From: Caenorhabditis remanei
Taxonomy: Eukaryota > Nematoda > Chromadorea > Rhabditida > Rhabditidae
DNA: 64,000 nt
Assembly (NCBI RefSeq): GCF_010183535.1
Contig: NC_071328.1
Span: 5,394,001 to 5,458,000 of the forward strand
Direction of reading: 5' to 3'
In this document: piece by piece, positions 31,167-45,125 of the stretch
Layout of the letters: the number at the start of each line of letters is the position of its first letter
Position numbering within the stretch: position 1 is the first letter of the stretch
Program-made: the position numbers and the translations under genes
The notes under the pieces: generated by a model
What the model saw: the letters and a program-made list of their open reading frames with translations, nothing else
Databases searched by the model: none
What the model was told of the DNA's origin: nothing

Positions 31167-31429
31167 GATGAATGAATCTAAAGAGGAAGAAAAAGAACTG
31201 TGGGTTTTTAGCAAACGGATGACCTTGGACGGCCATACGTACCGGTAAACATTTTCGCCGACATGGCGGCGTCAAGATGTCCCGCTGATTGGGTAATTTT
31301 TGTTGTCTGGGGTAATTTATTTTTTGTAAACGGTACGGAAGATTATAACGATAACAATAACGAACAAGAAAAAAGATAAAAACAAAAAAACGAGAAAGAA
31401 ACAACAATAAAAGGCTGTAACATAGATAT

Positions 31430-33478
31430 TTAACGTTGGCTTCGGTATCCTCCGCCACGTCCGTCTCCTCCACCGCCACGACTTCCACCACGAGATCCAG
31501 ATCTTCCACGGAAGCCGCCACGGTCACCACCACCGAATCCTCCTCGTCCTCTGAATCCACCGCGATCACCGCCTCCAAAGCCACCTCTTCCTCGGAATCC
31601 ACCACGGTCACCACCTCCGAATCCACCTCTTCCTCGGAATCCACCACGGTCACCACCTCCGAATCCGCCGCGATCTCCACCTCGTCCTCGGAAGCCTCCA
31701 CGATCCATACTCCTTTCTCTGTATCCATTACTGTCATCTTTTCTTCCACGGTAACCTCCACTGGATTCTCCTCGATCTCCACTTCCACCACGACCACGAT
31801 AACTACCCTCGTCGCCTCTTCCTCTGAATCCACCACCTCGACCTCTTCCACGTCCATCTTCATATCTTCCTCTCTTTGGATTATCAGTGGTTCCCCATTC
31901 CTCATTGGCGCGTTTCAGATCTCTGCGAAATTTGAAAAATTAGAATATTGAGGTACAGTTTCAAGAGCTTACCGTTCCCGATTCATGGCGATCTCTCTAT
32001 CCTTCTCCTTCTGATTCTCAACTTCTTCAACTTGTCCGGTGGCGGCAGCTTGCCTACGTGCAGCAGTTTCCCGAATCGCCTTCTCTTCTGCCTCCTCAGC
32101 ATCTTGTTGTTCTTTAGCAATCGTCAATCGACGAATGACTCTTTGCTCGCTTTCCTGTTCACGACGCTTCTTCATTTGTCTGAAAAATAATAGTTTTTAC
32201 AAAATTTCAACATTGATGATTTGAAAAACTCACTTCTTTTTATCCATATGAGCTCTCAACTTGATCAACTCATCAGGAGTCTTTGCGTGATGCTTGTGAT
32301 AAAGAACCTCTCCCTCATCGATTCCTTCCTCAATTTTTGTCAGTTCCAACGTCAATCGGGGTCCAATTTCATGCAGACGGACGTTACTTTTCTGACCTGC
32401 ACCGCAGCCACTTTGCTCAGAAATACTTTGCGGAAGTTCCACTTCTTGTTGATCTCCTTCGAATTCAGAATCACTCAATTGACCAGGACTAAAATATGAA
32501 CGATTATTAGATCTGTCATAATATAATCTCACTCACTTCAAAAAATAATCACTGATATCTTTGTAGGTACTCAAATTTGGAATATTCTTTCCCATCGTTT
32601 TCTCTGCTTGCACTAGCTTTCTCACTGATTTATTGAGACCCGATGCGACGACACGGATGGCGCTGAAATAATGAAAAACTGAAATCAATGTATATTTAAA
32701 CTGAAACTTACTAGTGTCTCATACTGATTTCATCAGTTTCCTCGTCGTAACTAACGATCAGACAACGTTTTAGACTTCCAATTTGGAGCTGAAAAACCAT
32801 TGATTTTTAAATATGTTTCGTGGAACCGGCAACTCACCGTATCAACATTGATCGATGGGAACATATTCTGAATGAAAGTTTGAACTAACGAGAGATGCTT
32901 CTTCTCTCCGTCTCCAAATCCATTCATTACAACTAATGGAGATGATTTGAACAGCTTATCCGTAGCAATTGGACGCTTTTGGATATTGAAAACATGGCGA
33001 GCCAGAGAGTACTGCTTCACTAAAAATCAAAGTTGAAAAACAGGAAAAACGATGAAAAGAAACCTTTAAACGAGAGTGTTGGTCCTTGAGAAAAGCGCAT
33101 CATTCTTAATTGAAGAGAGGCATCACTAGAAGTCAAGACCATCATATTTGTTACCCCAAGAACTGCACCGTTGACAATGAAATCCTTGATATTGTTTCGT
33201 TTCAGAATTTTTAGATTTTTGGCGGTATTTGGTTCGACTAGATTTCTGAGATCCGATTCCAATCCTTTCACATATTTACCGACATCTCCACGATGAATAA
33301 CGAGACAATGAGGTTGTCGTGCAAGCTCTTTTTCCTTGTTTTCCAAGAATTTTTGCTTTTGAATCTTTTTCACAAACTTTTCTTGGTGATAAAGAGCATC
33401 TTTTTGACTAGCGGCATCGACGTTTCCACGGTTATGAGCTCCTGACTTCTTCTTCTTTCTTCCGTTCTTCAGTTTCAT
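31430..33478 (-). CDS. lpd-6: Ribosome biogenesis factor LPD-6 (Peter Pan/SSF1 family, Brix domain)
   Basis: Seven exons: 33064-33478, 32838-33019, 32712-32788, 32537-32662, 32234-32488, 31973-32179 and 31430-31922, giving 584 residues. The basic N-terminus (KNGRKKKKSGAHNR) leads into the Brix domain with HCLVIHRGDVGKYVKGLESDLR, TNMMVLTSS, PTLSFK, PLVVMNGFG and a C-terminal EIGPRLTLELTKIEEG block, all as in PPAN/SSF1. A coiled, charged region follows, then an Arg/Gly-rich tail of about 100 residues with repeated GGFRGRGGFGGGDR units. The family acts in early 60S assembly; C. elegans lpd-6 (K09H9.6) was found through lipid-storage and growth phenotypes. The RG repeats are near-identical at DNA level (31500-31700). 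It is head-to-head with dscc-1. Confidence 0.93.
31500..31700. repeat. Intragenic tandem repeat in the RG tail of lpd-6
   Basis: A 42-51 bp unit encoding GGFGGGDRGGFRGR is repeated about four times with almost no base changes. It is likely to vary in copy number between strains. Confidence 0.75.
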
Positions 33479-33759
33479 TGTTAATGACTGAAAAATTACT
33501 GAATTGAGGAAAGCAATAGATTTGCTTCAATACTATAGAATTATCGGTGCCGAGTTAATTTTATCAAAAGCCAAACATGAATTTAAAACGATTTAGTAGG
33601 AGAAATCGAGTCTTAAAAAAGAAAGTAAAAAACGAATTTCTTCTGTCTGCAATCTGCCGTGGTGGTGTTTGCGCTCAATGCCCCACACTTTACGACAAAT
33701 ACTCCATGAGAATTTGCGCCAAGTTCAAATCACATTTTCTTATTTATATCTTCCAGAAA

Positions 33760-35312
33760 ATGAACCGCTTCATCACAAAAACTAAACCACAACAAACTAA
33801 CAAACGTGATGTTGCTCAAAAGCGTCCAGCACCGGTTGGAGATGAAAATACACCGACCGCTTCTTCTGATATTATCCAAGAGTCACCAAACAAAAAGGCG
33901 GAAGAGACTTCTCTAATGGCGAAATTGGTAAAACAATTTGCCAAAACTACTTGAGAAAAAATAACATATTTTCAGCACACAGCGATTCGCCACGGCGATG
34001 CTCAATTCACATTCGACACTCTTTCGAAAAATCGGCCGTTCGATAATGCAATGAATGTAAGTTCCCGTACATCAAAACTTTTAAGAAATACAAATTCTTT
34101 CAGAAAACAATGACAAAAATGGAATTCTCCCCATCTTACTCTGCTCCAGGATCCGAATTCATGCTTCTCAGTGTTGATGAATCAGTTGTGAACGCCTTCA
34201 AAGAGGGACAAGGGCTGACAATTCGCGGAGAGACAACAGATGAAGCAGTTCTTTGTACGGATGACTCAACATTCCCGATGAAAATTATAGAATCTGCTAC
34301 AACTGTTCTCCTACTTCATAACTCACTGGAGGCTCCCGATTCGCCGACTCTCCCGAATTTTCAAGTAGAAATGGTGGGTCTCTTTCGATATTTCAACTTT
34401 TTAACCAATTCAATATTTTTCAGATTGACGGGAAATGCTATGCGACCGGTGAACTCTGTCCAGTTGTGGATGTGCTCAATGTGGGTCGCCTCAAGGATAT
34501 GCTCCGTGAGCAAGAACTACGATGGGACTGGAAGGGTAGAGAAGAGGAGGAAAAGCTGAAAGGATACCGACTAAGAGACCTTTTGGATAGTGTTCAAATG
34601 AGTGTTGAAGAAGTGAAAACTGCGTTGATCGACCTGCCAGTTGTGAAGTTTCCCAACGGAAAATATCGATATTTGTCGCATAAGTTCCGTGGAGAAATGC
34701 TAGGTTTAATTGTTGAAATGATTGATGAGGACTCAAATAATGATGTGAAACTTGAATCGGTTCGTGCCTTTCTATAACTGAAAATGTCCATTCTAACGAT
34801 GCAATTTTCAGATTTCATTCGACGGACTACGGAAACATCTTCCTGAAAATGTACCGGATCAAGTGATTGAATGGTTCCTAAAATCGAGATGCGAGAAGAT
34901 TCCGGATAAGAATGAGTACCGTCTCCCGGAAGAAAATTTGATTCGAGACCTGACTGTTGTCATTCTATACGGAACTGGCAAAATGCCATTGAATCAGTTC
35001 AGTGAGCTGCTTGGAAAGATTCTTCCGTTTGGAGTCGAAGTGAAAGAAACTGTTTTCGAAGGAATCGCTGATATTTCTGATGCTTCATTTGGAAAAGTTA
35101 TCACCTATTTGGGACCTGAAGATCTTCCGGATACTGTCAAAGAGAGAATGTTGCATCTCTTCGAATATCGAAAACTTTGGTCAATGGAACAACTTCGTCC
35201 ATATTTCAAAGATGTTTACAAATCGAAAGTGTCTTTTGATAAATATGTTGTTCAAAATTGTGAATACTCACTTTCCGAAACTGGTGAAATGTTGTATTGT
35301 GGTGTGAGATAG
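33760..35312 (+). CDS. dscc-1: DSCC1/Dcc1, subunit of the cohesion-type replication factor C complex
   Basis: Five exons, 33760-33927, 33976-34056, 34104-34373, 34424-34759 and 34812-35312, encode 451 residues (human DSCC1 393). The start lies just after an ATCTTCCAGAA acceptor-like site; an in-frame upstream extension is leader. Recognisable parts are the N-terminal polar tail, the ILLSVDESV/LTIRG and TKTAEAVLCTDDSTFP-like region (here GETTDEAVLCTDDSTFP), and the C-terminal winged-helix region with WSMEQLRPYFKDVY. Dcc1 with Ctf8 and Ctf18 binds polymerase epsilon and loads PCNA, supporting sister chromatid cohesion. I recall K09H9.2 as the C. elegans gene. It shares a 281 bp promoter region with lpd-6. 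Confidence 0.85.
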
Positions 35313-36562
35313 TTTGTGAATGATAAATAAATAAATTCGCCTGAAATACAGTTTATTCAACTATTCATCAGGAGATTATTCTCAAAGAGCTGAAAGCGAA
35401 CGTTCAAGATGGAAAAAAGGATAAGAATCTCATAGTGACAGAGATAAGTGCGTGAAGAGGGAGAGGGAGAAAAATAGAATGAGGGGAGTAAAGAATGGGA
35501 CAATTAAAAATTGTGCATATAAGACAAGAATGCAGTTGGGGATTGGCAAAACATTTAAAAGAAAAAAGAAGGTAGAAACGGACTGTTCAGCGGCTAAACC
35601 GGCCTAAACATGTTTGGGAATAGCTGTTGACGAGACACATGTTATAGCGCAACTTGAGTATTATGAAGTGGTTGGTTCTATGATCATCGTGCATACTGCT
35701 TTAAGAGAAGAATGAAAAGATAACAAATGATAATTACTTGGCTCAATAACAAACATCAGTTGAAGGAAAACAATGATAGAGATTGGGAGATAGGGGAGAT
35801 CAACATTACAAGAGAGCAACCAAGTACTTCACACCTAACTCGCAACCGTCTGATAAACTGACGATCATTTTGCGAACAATTATGAGAGTATAATCAGACA
35901 CCCGCAACTCTTTTGGTTATGAGATGAAGAAACGTGGAAGATGGATGGTTGAATCTAGAGCGGGTCAAGTAAAAATACACACAAAATCACGAATCAACAA
36001 CGGGGTAGCACTATGTAAACGGGTTTCAACAAAGCTTACAAACAACCGATAAAGAATGAAAGCCGAGCAGTGTCCAACGCGGTTAACGTTTCGGATGCCT
36101 TCCAGCGGCCGTTGGGAGCGGAAACTACAAAACTACGATAAAACTGCATTGCTTCTTACGGTACTTAACATTAACGAACCGGCAGAAGCAAAACAATGGT
36201 ACAAATTGCCAGGCAACAACAAGTTGGGTAGAAGAGGGAGACAATTAAATAAATGTTAAACACCCTAAATCACGCATAAAATCCATTAAAATAGTTGTCA
36301 CTTAAAGCTCTGAGAAAAATTATGATTAAAACACAATTACAAAAAAAGGTAGAAGAATATGGAGGGGCGAACATGCAAAATAGTTCGAAAAGTTGTGGGG
36401 AGAAAATGAATAATTAAGAATGGGCGGGAACGGATATTAGGTGAACGAAAAGAGATTACTAATGGAAAAAGGAGTATGATGCGGAACTAAGGAATAAAAA
36501 AGGATACAAAAAAGAGAATTCCGGATTTCCGTTTGATTTATTTAAAATTTTGCAAAACTGGC
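35313..36562. other. Intergenic region between the 3' ends of dscc-1 and vbh-1
   Basis: 1.25 kb of AT-rich DNA. It begins with overlapping AATAAA signals for dscc-1 (about 35322-35334) and ends with an AATAAA for vbh-1 on the minus strand about 20 bp past its stop. Given the germline role of vbh-1, a longer 3' UTR could extend into this region, but I see nothing decisive. The frame at 36056-36259 has no family resemblance. Confidence 0.5.
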
Positions 36563-39013
<2,451 letters not shown>

Positions 39014-39942
39014 AGTTGATATTTAGATAAGACTATATCAAACGGAAACCCGGAATTCGAAAAAAATCGGCGAATCTAAACCGATTTTGTACCCAGTTGA
39101 TGATGAGATAATGAAGATTATCTGAAAAATCGATACATTCGAAATATGCGTTACGTTTCTCGAAGCTTATCAAACGAAAAACACAATGATAGACTATTGA
39201 TAAAGCGACGTTTCACAATGAAACCAGTTTCAAGAACTGCTGCTACGAGTTATAAAGAACTTGCTCGAATCATCTAAAGCTTCTGAAGCACAGAAATATA
39301 AAGCGATGAATTCAGCTTCAAGCTGTCAAAAAATCGTTTTCATAAATCCCTTAAGATCTTTCCAAATGTTTTTGATATTGGCTTTGAATGATGACAGACG
39401 AAAAAATCGAACAGAATAAAAAAGTTCAGGAAAAGCAGAAGAGAAGAAGAGAGAGCAGGTTTCAACGAACTGTGACGAAGAGAGTTTGTTTTCGTCGAGA
39501 GACCCGCCGGGCGAGAAAATCGATGCGTCTTTGACGTGCGTTGTGTTGCGTGTTTTTCACGCTCCAGTGCTAAACGCACTTTACAGGAAAAGGGTTCGGA
39601 GTGGATGATAAAAGATGATTTCTAGATCGAAATCTGAATTCTGATATTAAAAGTTAAGGGAGATTATTGAAAGTATCATGAAACACACTAAAGAAACCGA
39701 ACCTCTCATGAATAATAGAGGATTTTAGTTTTGGGGTACTGTAGAATATGAACAGTAGTCGATTGCAAACAGAAAAAAACAAAAGTTCAAAAGCTTGTTT
39801 TAGTTTTTTTGAGTCCGCCCAAGTCGTCACGTTTTCACGTCAGTTTCCACGTCATCTCGGCTATATAAGAAGCTTCAACGAACAAATAATCAGTATTACA
39901 GCTTCAGCGCCTAGAAGATCGATCCGCCTGTTCACCACAAAG
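39014..39942. promoter_or_regulatory. Divergent promoter region between vbh-1 and arginine kinase
   Basis: 929 bp between divergent starts. The arginine kinase side has a TATA box at 39862-39868. The frame at 39340-39579 on the minus strand shows no family resemblance. Confidence 0.55.
39862..39868 (+). promoter_or_regulatory. TATA box of arginine kinase
   Basis: TATATAA in CGGCTATATAAGAAGC lies 81 bp before the start codon, the expected place for a strongly expressed gene with a short leader. Two ACGTCA/CACGTCA motifs lie just upstream (39827-39854). Confidence 0.6.
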
Positions 39943-41125
39943 ATGACTGCGACGCCGGAAGTTCAGAAATCCGTTGAAGAGATCTTCACGAAGCTTCAAG
40001 GAGCTGCTGATTGCAATTCTTTGCTCAAAAAGCATTTGACAAAGGACGTTGTCGCCAAGAACAAGTCCAAGAGGACTCGTCTCGGAGCCACGCTTCTCGA
40101 CGTCATCCAATCTGGAGGAGAGAATCTTGACTCTGGAGTCGGGATCTATGCACCGGATGCCGAAAGCTACACACTGTTCGCGGATCTCTTCAACCCAGTG
40201 ATTGAGGAGTACCACAATGGATTCAAAGCCACTGACACCCAGCCAGCTATGGACCTCGGAGAGAAAAATGTAAGTTTTAGAAAAAATTAAATGAAATTAT
40301 TTTTATATTGTGGTTTTCCAGGTTGGTGATCTCGCCGATCTTGACCCAGAGGGAAAGTTCATCGTGTCGACTCGCATCCGTTGTGGACGTTCGCTCCAAG
40401 GATATCCATTCAACCCATGTCTTTCGGAGACGAACTACAAAATGATGGAATCTCGCATGAAAGATATCTTCAGCAGCATCACTGATCCCGAGCTCAAGGG
40501 AACGTACTATCCGTTGACTGGAATGGATGAGGAGACGAAGAAGAAGCTCATCGCTGACCACTTCTTGTTCAAAGAGGGAGATCGTTTCTTGAAGGCTGCC
40601 AACGCCAATCGTTACTGGCCAAATGGACGTGGTATTTTCCACAACGAGAAGAAAACCTTCTTGGTTTGGGTGAATGAGGAGGACCACTTGCGTATCATTT
40701 CAATGCAAAACGGAGGAAACGTTGGTGAAGTTCTCGGACGTCTCATCAAAGGATTGAATCTTGTTGCCGCCAAGGCTCCATTCGCCCGTCATCCACGACT
40801 CGGATGGCTCACCTTCTGCCCGACTAACTTGGGAACCACTGTGCGCGCATCAGTGCACATCAAGTTGCCGAAGATCTCCGCAAAGGACGATTTTAAGAAG
40901 ATCTGCAGCGACATGAAGCTCCAGGTGAGTAATAATTTTTTGTTGCTCCAATATAATCTTTAAATTTTTCAGATCCGTGGAATTCATGGAGAGCACTCCG
41001 AGTCGAAGGAAGGAATCTACGACATCTCCAACAAGCAACGTCTTGGGCTCACCGAGTATCAGGCCGTTCGCCAGATGTACGATGGTGTCAAGAAGCTCAT
41101 CGAGCTCGAGAAGGCCGCTGCTTAA
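39943..41125 (+). CDS. Arginine kinase
   Basis: Three exons, 39943-40269, 40322-40924 and 40973-41125, encode 360 residues, about the usual length (356-360). It reversibly phosphorylates L-arginine with ATP, the invertebrate counterpart of creatine kinase. Seen: the N-terminal helical domain, the substrate-specificity loop [12 protein letters not shown], the nucleotide-binding [10 protein letters not shown], the reactive cysteine in [14 protein letters not shown], and the flexible loop [17 protein letters not shown]. The start at 39943 (MTATPEV) fits family N-termini; in-frame codons upstream are leader containing the TATA box. Codon use is strongly biased to C-ending codons, consistent with high expression. 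It resembles C. elegans ZC434.8, which as I recall maps elsewhere on chromosome I. Confidence 0.96.
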
Positions 41126-41513
41126 ACCATCTCTGAACATAATAAGTCGTCGTCAAAATTGTATTTGTATAAAAGAGTAGTTTCAAGTTTGTACCCTTTT
41201 TTAAATGTGAATGAATGAGAAAAGTTTGAATGTGAAAGCTCATCTGTGAAAAGGTATCTGGCCTCCTCTTTGATATTTCCCTGTTGAAAACAATCTTCGT
41301 CTGCATCCGTATCTCAAAAAGTGGGCTTGTTGCGAAATGGCCACTTTCAATTTCCCTCCAAAAGTAAATACAGCGATGACCGAGAAAACTCGAGGCGGCC
41401 ACCTATCAAAACGACTCTTTCTACGGGAACTTTATTAAGATTTTCTTTTTCGCTTTTATGTTGAAATTCCATTTAACATGATGTTTTCAAAAGTATATAT
41501 TTCTTTGACAGAA
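41126..41513. other. Intergenic region between arginine kinase and mrpl-17
   Basis: It holds the arginine kinase 3' UTR and the presumed promoter of the mrpl-17 operon. A TTTGACAG acceptor-like site ends 3 bp before the mrpl-17 ATG. No coding signal seen on either strand. Confidence 0.5.
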
Positions 41514-42147
41514 ATGTCGGCACATCGAGTGGCCGCATCATTGCCACGGATTGGTGTCACAATCGGACATACTCCACAAAAACTCAAAACTGGAGGCATT
41601 GAGCCAAGCCGTCGAGCTCGACTTGAAGTTCTCCGTCGAATTGTAACAAGGACAGTTCGAGAAGAGCGAGTTGAGCTGAAATGGAATCGTGCTGTTGAAG
41701 CGAGACCATACGTTGAGAGAGTATGTACTGTTTTCAATGAATTTTTGGTTAAAAACATTTTTGTTGCAGTTAATTCAATTGGGAGTCGAAAGAGGACCAC
41801 TTGATGAGTATACTGCAGAAATGATGGAGTGGTGGCTGCCAGAAAAGGATTTGATTACGAAAATGCACGAAGTGATTGTGCCACGATTCCAAAACCGAGA
41901 TTCTCCATTCACTTCACTTTTCCGTCTACCGCCCCAACGTCTTCAGCAATTCATTCAAAACAAACGTGAGGTGTGGAAGCGTTACGATATTGGAGTTTTG
42001 GAAATCGATGGAAATCCGTTCCCAGCAATTCAGGCAGCTCATCAAGAACAATCAGACTCAATTCTCGACGTATTGCTTGCTGATGCTCTCCGAAATCATC
42101 AAATTACTCTTCAAGAAAAGCTCGAAGCTTCTACCGAATCGAAATAA
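41514..42147 (+). CDS. mrpl-17: Mitochondrial ribosomal protein bL17m
   Basis: Two exons, 41514-41720 and 41770-42147, encode 194 residues (human MRPL17 175). Bacterial L17 features are visible in RLEVLRRIVTRTVREERVEL and the VERLIQLGVERG block, and the FRLPPQRLQQFIQNKREVWKRYDIGVLEIDGNPFP region is the mitochondrial family extension. It is a large-subunit protein of the mitochondrial ribosome. Methionines upstream in frame (41478) are disfavoured because a TTTGACAG trans-splice-like site lies just before the chosen ATG. The next gene starts 167 bp downstream, so this is probably the first gene of an operon. Confidence 0.88.
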
Positions 42148-42314
42148 TCATATTTATAGTTATTAGTTTGTTTTAGATTCTTCTTTCTTTGTTTTTCTTG
42201 TTATAAATGTTTTTCTTCAAGTTTTTATTTTTCGGAACGATATGTATGCTCAATTCTATATATTTTTCTTCTATTTATCGGGAATATGCTTCTCAATTTC
42301 AATTTTTAGACGCA

Positions 42315-43983
42315 ATGTTCGAAGAGCAGCCGGAAGTGAAAGAAGCTATTGAGAATAATCGTTTCGAAATTGTACTGAAAAATGTTCGACTCGAATCGGT
42401 CAGCGAAAGTGCGAATCTCTCACAAAAGAGGGTTTTCGAAAATGTTTGTGACCTCCTTATCGATGTATTTAAGAGCAAGTATACTTTCAGATGCCTCAAT
42501 TGAATTTACTATCCCTCACTGGATGTTCCCTTCAAAATCTGTCGTCTTCTATCAAACTGTGCACGAATCTCATCTCACTGGTATTGCCACAAAACGAGTT
42601 GAAACAGATTCCCGATGTTCTCGACTGTTTCCCAAAACTGCGATTCATTGATATCTCTCACAACTCTCTGGATATCTTGCCGCCTTCATTGTCTTCATGT
42701 GAACATCTGGAATCACTTATTCTTAATAACAATGCTCTCAACGAATCAAGCTTCCCAGATTTGTCGAAACTCTCGAATCTCCATATATTCGATGCATCCA
42801 ACAATAGTCTTTCAAAACTTCCAGAATCTCTCACTTCTCGAAGCTTATCTGCAAAACTTCATACCATAATCCTTTCCCACAATGCGATCGAAGAAATTCC
42901 AAGTAGTTTGAGCAATCTGAAACAGTTGAGAGAGCTGAAAGTGGATGAGAATAAAGTGAAAGATGTGCCGACTGTTATTGATCTCCTCCCCAAGCTGAAA
43001 GTTCTGGATATATCGAAAAATGTATTTTCCGATAGTCGTTTCCAGAAGTTGGCCAATGACAAACGTGCTAAACTAAATGCGATTATTGCTTTAGCAAAAA
43101 AAGTTGGAAAACCAATTGAAAAGAAAGCAGACGAGAAAGAAGAATCAAATGAAATCGCTGAATCTGATGACGTTGAAAAGGATTCTCCAATCACAATCCG
43201 GACAGGAATCGAAACATTGACAGTTCGAAGGCACCCGAGTGTCACTGAAATCCGTCCCTATCTTGTCTGCTGCGTCTTCAATGATGTCGACTTGAACGGA
43301 GACGCATTCAAAAAGTTTATTGCACTTCAAACCAAGTTACACGCTTCGGCACTTTGCGAGAATCGAACACTTTCCGCAATCGGAACCCATCGTTTCGACT
43401 CGTTCCAGCTCCCTCTATGCTACATGGCTCTTCCAAAGGACGAATTATACGTAAGTTTCTTACTGAGATCACTGAAATTTTAACAGATTTCATTTCAGAT
43501 TCGTGCTCTCAACAAGAAGTCAAGTGTGAGTGCGTCTGAACTGTTGGATAGTCTTCTACGTGATGCTGAGCTTGCCAGAAAACGAAGCAAACGGAGTACA
43601 GTCGATCCATTGCACAGATATCTACATATAGTGAAAGATGAGGATATTCTTGCATGCCTGGTAGATGCACAACAAATTGTTATCAGTTTGCCACCTATAA
43701 CAAATTCGGACGGCACAAAAGTGCGTTTTTGATTTAGAAATGACACTTTAAAACATTTTTTCAGCTGAACGTTGAAACCACAAGTATTTGGGTCGAAGTC
43801 TCATCGAAACAATCACTGGAAGCATGCAAGAAGACAATGGACGAGTTTGTCATCGCTAGTCGTATCATATTCCCATCGCTTTCAATTGATCAAGTTCGAG
43901 TTGTTGACAATGAGACACTTGTTTCGATTTACCCGGATAAAAACGATCTTCCCGGTGTGGCTGTGAATCGAATCTCACAATGA
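42315..43983 (+). CDS. LRRC47-like protein: leucine-rich repeats plus B3/B4 (tRNA-binding-type) domain
   Basis: Four exons, 42315-42431, 42491-43450, 43499-43720 and 43765-43983, encode 505 residues (human LRRC47 583). The N-terminal half holds about seven leucine-rich repeats (LNLLSLTGCSL, FIDISHNSLDILP, LIILSHNAIEEIP-like units). A Lys/Glu linker follows, then the B3/B4 domain known from the phenylalanyl-tRNA synthetase beta subunit: ITIRTGIETLTVRRHPSV, EIRPYLVCCVF, FIALQTKLH, LHRYLHIVKDEDILACLVDA and LPPITNSDGTKV, all with clear LRRC47 counterparts. The protein lacks the synthetase core; its role is not established. Second gene of the likely mrpl-17 operon. Confidence 0.87.
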
Positions 43984-44252
43984 AATATTCCTATTTAATT
44001 GAATGTTGTTGACCTGTTCTGTACCTTGTTGTTCTTTTTCGTCTTATTTCTTCCCGTTTTCTCCTTTCCAACCCAGTTTTTGTCTAACACTGAATAAAAA
44101 GTATTGTTTTCTCGCCGTGGGAAACCGTCGTGTTCCTCCCGCTGTTCCCTTTTTCTCTGATTCTTGTTTCTATATCTATGGAATACTTATGGCAAAATAT
44201 ATTGCAATCAGTGGCAAAAAGTAATGCACATTTCAGAAAAAGAAATAAAGCG

Positions 44253-44915
44253 ATGGCGGATAACGGGTAAGTTTTACAGTTGATTCATTCATATAATAAT
44301 CTCGATTTCAGAGGAGTTTCAATCGCGAGCAGTACAGTCGTCTGTGTCGAAGCTGACATTAAAGGAGAAGTTTTAATTAAAGAAGGTTGTGTCGTCCATC
44401 CACATGTTATTATTGATGCTTCAAATGGTCCAATCTATATAGGAGACAACAATATTTTTGAAGAATTTTCAGTTATTCGAAATAAGTAAGATATTGATGA
44501 GTGAGCTATTTTGTTAGATTACCATATTTTCAGCAGTGAAGGCCAACCAATGATCATTGGCGATTCAAATATCTTTGAAGTGCACTCGAAGTGTAGTGCA
44601 AAATATGTGGGAAGTCGAAATGTGATCGGAGTTCATGCGGTACTTGAAGATGGATGTTCAGTGTCTGATGACTGTAGTGTAGCTGCGAGATGTCGTGTTT
44701 ATGCCAAACAAAACCTGGAACCCTTTGTGGCAATTTACGGACAGACGAATGCCCACAGGACGACTATAACACCAAATTTGGTGAGTTAAATCTTCGGAAT
44801 ACAGGAAAATAAATGCATTTTTCAGACACCCACTGTACAACTGGAATTCCTCCGAAAGATCCTCCCATCCTACCATCATTTATATGGCAAAAAGAAGGCC
44901 GCACCGGGTCAATAG
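44253..44915 (+). CDS. dnc-6: Dynactin subunit p27 (DCTN6)
   Basis: Four exons, 44253-44266, 44312-44485, 44534-44780 and 44826-44915, encode 174 residues (human DCTN6 190). The first exon has only 14 bases. The chain is a left-handed parallel beta helix built of hexapeptide repeats ([58 protein letters not shown]), followed by a C-terminal helix ([19 protein letters not shown]). With p25 it forms the pointed-end cap of the dynactin filament and helps bind cargo. I recall C. elegans dnc-6 as Y54E10A.5. Confidence 0.92.
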
Positions 44916-45125
44916 CCTACAAGATCTAACAAAAAGCATTTTCAAGATAACTCGTCGTGTATTTTTGATTATCCTTACTCATCGGCCTGAAACAATCTAT
45001 ACTCATGTTCCAGTTCACTTCTATGAACGCTTTCGCGATTTTTAAATATTTTATGAAGAGCAAGCTTCCTGCAAAAAAGTCAAAGTCTTTATTGAAAACA
45101 AACAGAAAAAAAAAGAGGAACAAAT

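Larger units (their letters stand above)
41514..44915 (+). other. Probable three-gene operon mrpl-17 / LRRC47-like / dnc-6
   Basis: Three plus-strand genes are separated by 167 and 269 bp, each gap small enough for SL2 processing, and each downstream start follows an acceptor-like TTTTTAG or TTTCAG. The combination joins mitochondrial translation, a leucine-rich repeat protein and a dynactin subunit, the kind of mixture usual in nematode operons. Confidence 0.6.

Noticed and set aside
31003..31905. 300-codon minus-strand frame with runs of VVTVVDSEEE
   Set aside because: It is a shifted frame of the lpd-6 RG repeats, continuing through its 3' UTR into the DUF19 gene.
36056..36259. 67-codon frame between dscc-1 and vbh-1
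   Set aside because: Short, low-complexity and without neighbours to splice to.
35313..36562. Possible non-coding RNA between dscc-1 and vbh-1
   Set aside because: No tRNA-like fold, conserved box or promoter could be recognised by eye.
42482..42490. GTATACTTTCAG at 42479 as a very short intron of the LRRC47-like gene
   Set aside because: Twelve bases is too short for an intron; a donor at 42432 gives a normal 59 bp intron in phase.
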